This document shows positions 58,715 through 64,000 of a stretch of 64,000 bases of DNA, in pieces. This stretch comes from Neocallimastix lanati (nom. inval.) (lineage: Eukaryota; Neocallimastigomycota; Neocallimastigomycetes; Neocallimastigales; Neocallimastigaceae). The stretch is taken from assembly GCA_016946835.1 (NCBI GenBank), contig JACVTC010000037.1, positions 724,501 to 788,500 on the forward strand. The letters are read 5' to 3'. The notes below the pieces were generated by a model, which made no database searches, was not told where the DNA came from, and worked only from the letters and a program-made list of their open reading frames with translations. The position numbers were made by a program, and so were the translations under genes. Each line of letters begins with the position of its first letter. Position 1 is the first letter of the stretch.

Positions 58715-59927
58715 AGCATTAAATATATTTAAATAAAATATATTATTTATTAACAGCAAAAAATAATATATTATCTATTTTATTTTATAATAATATTTTT
58801 TATAATATATATATTTATCAATTTATAATTTTTAATACTATTAATTTAATTAATAATGTGAGTATTATTATTATTATTATTGAAGATATTTTTGTTTTTA
58901 AATATATTTTTTATTTTAATTATTTTTTTTTTTTTTTTAAATTTTTTAATATATTTGCAAAAATTCAATTATTTATCTATATTGATATGCTATTTTCTTA
59001 TTTTATTAATGATAGTTTTGTTTTGTTTTGTTTTGTTTATAGCATTGAATATATAAATATATGTTGTGACACTAATGGTATTTTTTTATATTTGTTATTA
59101 TATCATTTTAATTGATAATTATAATATTTTAATTGTATAAAAGATTTTATAAGTAAAGAATCAAAAATTAATGATAGATAATAATGTTAATTTTTTTTTT
59201 TTTTTTTTTTTTTGCATAATAGTTATTTGCTTTACAAACTACTCATATTCATTATATATTTTAACTTTTAATTTTTAGTGAATTTATAAATACTTTATAG
59301 TGAAAAAAAAAAAATTAAATATAAAACTGGAGAAAAAAAATGTTTTTAAAAAAAATTTTTTTTTAAAAAAAAAAATAAATAAATTTTAATTAAATAAATT
59401 TTATAAATCTAATTCATATTTATTTATTTATTTGTTTATTTATTTATATATTTAAAGATTTATTTTAAAGATTTATTTCATTTCATACTATATTTAAGCA
59501 TTTTTATTAATTTGTTGAATATTTTAACAAAGATTATTTTTTACAATTAATTAGTTAAAAAAAAAGATGAAATAAACCTATTAAAGTGATATATAAATAT
59601 ATTTAATAAAGTGATAGCAATAAATCCAATTGAATATTTTTCCAATTATTATTATTTCTTATTCTTTATTTAAAAAAATTTAATTTTATTAATATATTTT
59701 TAATTATAATTTTTTATATAATTTTTAATAGTATTGGATTATTTTTAAATTTACTAAAAGGATGAAATAATAATAAAATTTTTAGTATTTAAATATTTAC
59801 AATTTAAAAAAGTTTTAACATATTTTTAAATATAAATATTAATTATTTTCATCAAATATTTTATTTATTATATTATAATTGATATTTATTAATATTTATA
59901 AAGAAATTAATATATATATATATTTTA

Positions 59928-59960
<33 letters not shown>

Positions 59961-60169
59961 TAATAAAGTTTTATTATATATAAAATTAATTCTATTAATT
60001 TTTCCATCATAATATATATACAATTATACGATTATTTATTATATTTTTCAAAAAAATTTAAATATAAATCTAAATAATTAATGAAACTATATAATAAAGT
60101 TATATTTTAATTATAGATAGAACAAAGTTATTTATGTTTTTTGCTTTTTATTATTTTTTATTATTTTTA

Positions 60170-60214
<45 letters not shown>

Positions 60215-61048
60215 TTATATTATTATTATTTTATTTTTTTTTTTAATTTATAAATATATATTTTTGTAATTAAAATTTGATAATCCTTAAAATATAAGTA
60301 AAACTAAATTTTTTTTTTAGAATTTTTTTTAAATATATTTTAATATACTTTTTTTTTTTCTAAATTGTATTTATTAATTTTATATGGAATTATATAAATT
60401 GTAAAAAAAAAAATCTTATTGCAAAAGAAAATCTTTTGTATTTCTTAATAATTATTACTATATGCTTTTTATTATTATTTTTATTCATATTAATTCATAT
60501 TATAACTAATTATAATAATAGTAATCATAGATATTTAATTTTGAACTTCTAAAAAAATAGTTCAAATTTAAAACTAAATTTATTAATATCTAAAAAAAAA
60601 AAAATGAATTTACATAAAAAAATAGAAAAATAAAAAAATAATATTATTATAATTAAATTAAAAAGAATAGAAAAAAGAAAAAAAACATAATTAAATAAGA
60701 TATTTATATTAAATAAAAAATAAATAATAAATAATAAATTATACAAATTATTTTATATTATTATGTTTTTGTTTTTTTGTTTTTTTATTTTTATTATTAT
60801 TTTTTTTTTTAAAATAATATTTTTTAAAATTTTATATTATTATATCATAATTTTTTAAATTTTATATGTTTTATTATATTATTATTATTATTTAATAAAT
60901 TAAAATGCTTTTTTTTTTTTATAAATATAATATGATCTAAAGTTAATAATCATTTATTATGTTAAATTTGTATATTTGCATATATTCTCCGGTTATCATT
61001 TTATCATTTTTTAGATGGTAATTAAAACTGAGTATATATAATTTTTTT

Positions 61049-61083
<35 letters not shown>

Positions 61084-61292
61084 GTAATATTTTATAATAG
61101 AGTAATCTTTCAAATTTTAACTAATAAGAAACTTTTTTATTTATTATGTAAAATTGACATAACCATTCTATTTATATTTTAGTAATAATAATATATATAT
61201 TATATAAATATTTAGTAAAATAATAATAATAATAATAAAAATAATTAAATATTCATTTAATTTTAAATATTAAAAAATATATAGTTATGTAT
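58715..61292. other. Intergenic AT-rich spacer, no gene seen
   Basis: Upstream of the four-span protein and downstream of the ERV14 gene. It holds poly-T at about 59190-59212, 59931-59958 and 61051-61082 and an (ATT)n run near 60172-60213. Short frames here are A/T artefacts. Confidence 0.6.
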
Positions 61293-62415
61293 TTACCCAT
61301 AAAGGTCTTTTGTATTTTTGTATTTAATTATATATATATTTAATATTTAAAATATTGATTTAAAAAATTTTTTTTTTTAAAAAAAAAGTGCATTAGTATA
61401 ATGATTAATTGTTATCTAAAAATTAGTAATTGTAATATAAACTTACATAAGAAGAATGAAATAAAGAAGAATAACAATTTAATGAAACTTTCTTTCTTAT
61501 CATATGATAAAGTCCTAAAGATTTCGGTAGCATCAAATAAATGTTTATTATCCAAGTATCTAAAAGCAAAATAAAAATAAATAATTAATAAGATACAATA
61601 AAAATATTAAAAATTATGTTAAAATAAAATTTTTATCATTATTATCATTATTTATTATTAATATTATGATTAGTATTGTTGTTTGTTTTATTATTAAATT
61701 ACTATTATTAATCAAAATAATATTTCTTACGATTGATTTTTATAATTTACATTAGTGATTTTAATATATAAATTAATAATTTGATTATTTAATTAATTAA
61801 TATTAAATTATTACCTTTTAATATTATACCACAATAATGGAACATTAAATAAGAAAATTATCCATTTTCCAGTAAATAAGAACATTAAAGATAATACAGC
61901 GTGTGCGATATAATTTGGTAATACGAACTACAAATAATATAATATATTTAATGTATATTATTATTTTCATTTTATCAATATAGGTATTTAAATTAAAGTA
62001 TTCTATTATATTAATTTCTTATTCATTTGTAAATAATATTATACTTCATTTAATCTAGTACAAAGATCAATTGGATTAATGTAATCACATTCTAAATCAG
62101 AGAACATAATTATCTATTTATTTATTTATATTCAAAGAAAAAAATAATGAATAAAAAATAAAAATTCAAAATATAAAGAATTAAGGCAATAAGCATTTTT
62201 CTTTAAAAATATTATATATATACGAGTAATCAATTTATATTGTCATTTTATTTATTATTTTTCTTCTTTAAACTCTTTTTATTAATTACTTTTATTGTTA
62301 GTAATAAAAAAAATATTTATATTTATTAAAAAAAGGATACAAAGTAGACCATAATAAATAATAAGAGTGCAGATATAATTGCTGCAAATATAAATAAAAA
62401 TGCTTCCCAACCCAT
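61293..62415 (-). CDS. ERV14: ER cargo receptor, Erv14/cornichon family
   Basis: COPII cargo receptor that recruits membrane proteins into ER-derived vesicles. Five exons by eye: 62415-62341, 62113-62045, 61927-61815, 61559-61447, 61306-61293, giving 127 residues with consistent phase and GT-AG borders (yeast Erv14 has 138). The N-terminus MGWEAFLFIFAAII is span 1. The family hallmark FSDLECDYINPIDLC follows, then spans with FTGKWIIFLFNVPLL. The conserved tail block YLDNKHLFDATEIFRTL precedes the last span (ESFIKLLFFFISFFL). The last exon is only 14 nt (YLYG stop). It is chosen because it restores the family's YLY ending. A nearer acceptor around 61410 would give a different 3-residue end. 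Residues 1-120 are firm. Confidence 0.93.
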
Positions 62416-62457
62416 TTTTAATATTTCTTATCTCTAAAAAAAATAAAAATAGGTTAT

Positions 62458-62519
<62 letters not shown>

Positions 62520-63525
62520 ATTAATTAATATTATTTTCTTTACATTTATATATTATAAATAAATCCATAATCAAAAATTAATATTTATATAAATATTTCA
62601 ATTTTATTTTTATTCAACATTATTTTCAAATAATTCAGAAAAAAGAGTTTATAATGGTTGATAAATCTTTATAATATTATGTTCCTACTTAAAAATTATT
62701 ACTTAAAAAAATTTTTTTTGATAATTAAATATATATATATATAAAATCCTTCGATATATGAATATATTTCTTTTATTCCAATATTTTTGTTTTAAATAAA
62801 TATAAAACAAGTAATTTTATATACTAATATATGAAAATAAAAAAATAATTTAGAAAAATCAAATATTTTTATTATATTATACTGAAAAAAGAAGTGCTAT
62901 TATAAAATAGAAAAATTGTAATATTCTATAAAAATATATCTAATAAAATATTTATACATACCTTTTAAAAGTTAATAATTAAATTTTACTATTTCTTTTC
63001 CTTGTAATGTATATATGTATATATATATATATAATTTATATAATTATTTTAAATATGCTATTAAAACAATGATTTATTATTAAATTCTTTAATATTTTTC
63101 ATAATTTTTTTAAAAAAAAAAAATTATTAAAAAAATTAATATAACATAAAAAAAATTAGTATATCTGCAAAGTTCGAAGTAAAAAAAATAATAATGATTA
63201 AAATTAATGTTCATATATTAAATTTTATTTTATTATTTATCTACTTAATACATTATTTATTTATTTACTTAATTTATTATTTATTTATTTATTTAAATTT
63301 ATATAATAACAAAATTAATGATGGAAAATAAAAGAATAATTATTACAAATTAATTTAATTGAAATTTATTATTATTATTATTATAATTATTATTATAATT
63401 AATAAGTATATTTACATTTATGTAAATAAATAAAATTAATACGTTTATTTTAATGTTGTATAAATTTATGTTAGCAATCCATTTAAATATTTTGTGCAAC
63501 TAGTATATATGCAACAAATGTATTC
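62416..63525. other. Spacer upstream of ERV14, no gene seen
   Basis: Begins with an (AAT)n(AAG)n compound microsatellite (62461-62520) just upstream of the start codon. The rest is featureless A/T-rich sequence. Confidence 0.55.
62461..62520. repeat. (AAT)n(AAG)n compound microsatellite
   Basis: About ten AAT units run directly into about ten AAG units, starting 46 bp before the ERV14 start codon on the template side, so probably in its 5' leader or core promoter. Confidence 0.9.
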
Positions 63526-63790
63526 ACGTGATATACAATTAACAAGTGGAGAGAAGTGTACTATCCACTTCTCTCCTTGTTAACACTTAGGTTATACAAT
63601 CCTCCCTTCAAAGGGAAGCTTGGAACTGGAGAAACACTCCGAGAAAAAGTGTACTAGAAAATTCTCAGCAATAATATGCATGTCAGAGAGTCAATACATA
63701 ATACTCAGTAAGACCGTCTAGCAGGGAGAATATCCACCTATACCTTGAGGGGGGTTGGAAATAAGGACGATATACACTTGAAGTAAAAAA
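63526..63790 (+). repeat. GC-richer dispersed repeat with hairpins (candidate SINE/LINE 3' end)
   Basis: A compositional island in pure A/T surroundings. Near its left end is an 18-bp stem with a 2-base bulge (63539-63558 with 63566-63583, 7-base loop). A second short hairpin CCCTT-CA-AAGGG follows at about 63605-63616. The right part (63706-63790, CAGTAAGACC to CCTTGAGGGGGGTTGGAAATAAGG) resembles the retroposon fragment at 43216-43308 in the same orientation and ends in an A-rich tail. No reading frame or known RNA was recognised. Orientation is taken from the tail. Confidence 0.5.
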
Positions 63791-64000
63791 TTAAAAAAAT
63801 AACCTTGTTAACCAAAATATTACCTATTATTATATATTATATTAAATAAATAAACATCAATAATTATTTATTTAATTATAATTTATTCATGTATTCATTA
63901 TTTTATTTTTTTTTTATAGTAAAACAAAAATAATTTTTTTAAATAATAGTAGTTAATAAATGATTAAATAATCATTTATTAATTAATTGAAATCAATTTT
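63791..64000. other. Terminal AT-rich stretch
   Basis: Nothing recognised up to the window edge. Confidence 0.5.

Noticed and set aside
63526-63790. Known structural RNA (snRNA, RNase P, SRP) in the GC-richer island
   Set aside because: I looked for the conserved boxes of U1-U6, RNase P and SRP RNA and found none. Shared sequence with 43.2 kb favours a dispersed repeat.

Overview
The window looks like nuclear DNA of an anaerobic gut fungus (Neocallimastigomycota; rumen or hindgut chytrid-like fungi of the Neocallimastix, Piromyces and Anaeromyces kind). The evidence is very AT-rich spacers full of homopolymers and (AAT)n/(AAAT)n repeats, multi-exon genes with short AT-rich GT-AG introns, a secreted GH45 endoglucanase carrying two fungal dockerins (CBM10 type), two bacterial-type pyruvate formate-lyases and a bacterial-type pullulanase, next to ordinary fungal genes (a Pkc1-type kinase, an Erv14/cornichon cargo receptor).

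Layout. 0.1-6.2 kb: a tRNA-Gln(CTG) gene with a whole-looking, very young Ty3/gypsy-class LTR element inserted just upstream of it. 8.3-8.75 kb: a SINE-like retroposon with a near-complete tRNA cloverleaf head and a 14-15 bp target duplication. 10.4-17.9 kb: a large inverted repeat whose arms each hold a nearly identical pfl gene, transcribed away from a shared ~1 kb centre. 19-22.3 kb (minus): the 8-exon GH45 cellulosomal endoglucanase. 25.6-30.8 kb (minus): a 9-exon protein kinase C with HR1-HR1-C2-C1-C1-kinase order. 34.5-37.8 kb (minus): a 1086-residue membrane-anchored, largely disordered protein of unknown function. 37.8-46.6 kb: mostly repeats, with one short retroposon fragment at 43.2 kb. 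46.6-48.6 kb: decayed ankyrin-repeat gene remnants on both strands. 49.4-52.2 kb (plus): a 2-exon type I pullulanase. 53.6-58.7 kb (minus): a multi-exon gene that I read as one 1257-residue four-membrane-span protein with a claudin-like loop motif. 61.3-62.4 kb (minus): a 5-exon ERV14/cornichon gene. 63.5-63.8 kb: a GC-richer, hairpin-containing dispersed repeat that shares its 3' part with the 43.2 kb fragment.

How the genes fit together. The dockerin endoglucanase makes sugar outside the cell as part of a fungal cellulosome. The pullulanase debranches alpha-glucan, probably inside the cell because no signal peptide is seen. Pyruvate formate-lyase ends glycolysis in mixed-acid fermentation. 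The Pkc1-type kinase belongs to cell-wall integrity signalling and the Erv14 homologue to ER export. No operon-like organisation is expected or seen. Exon models were made by eye from splice sites, reading phase and family similarity. No database search was run.
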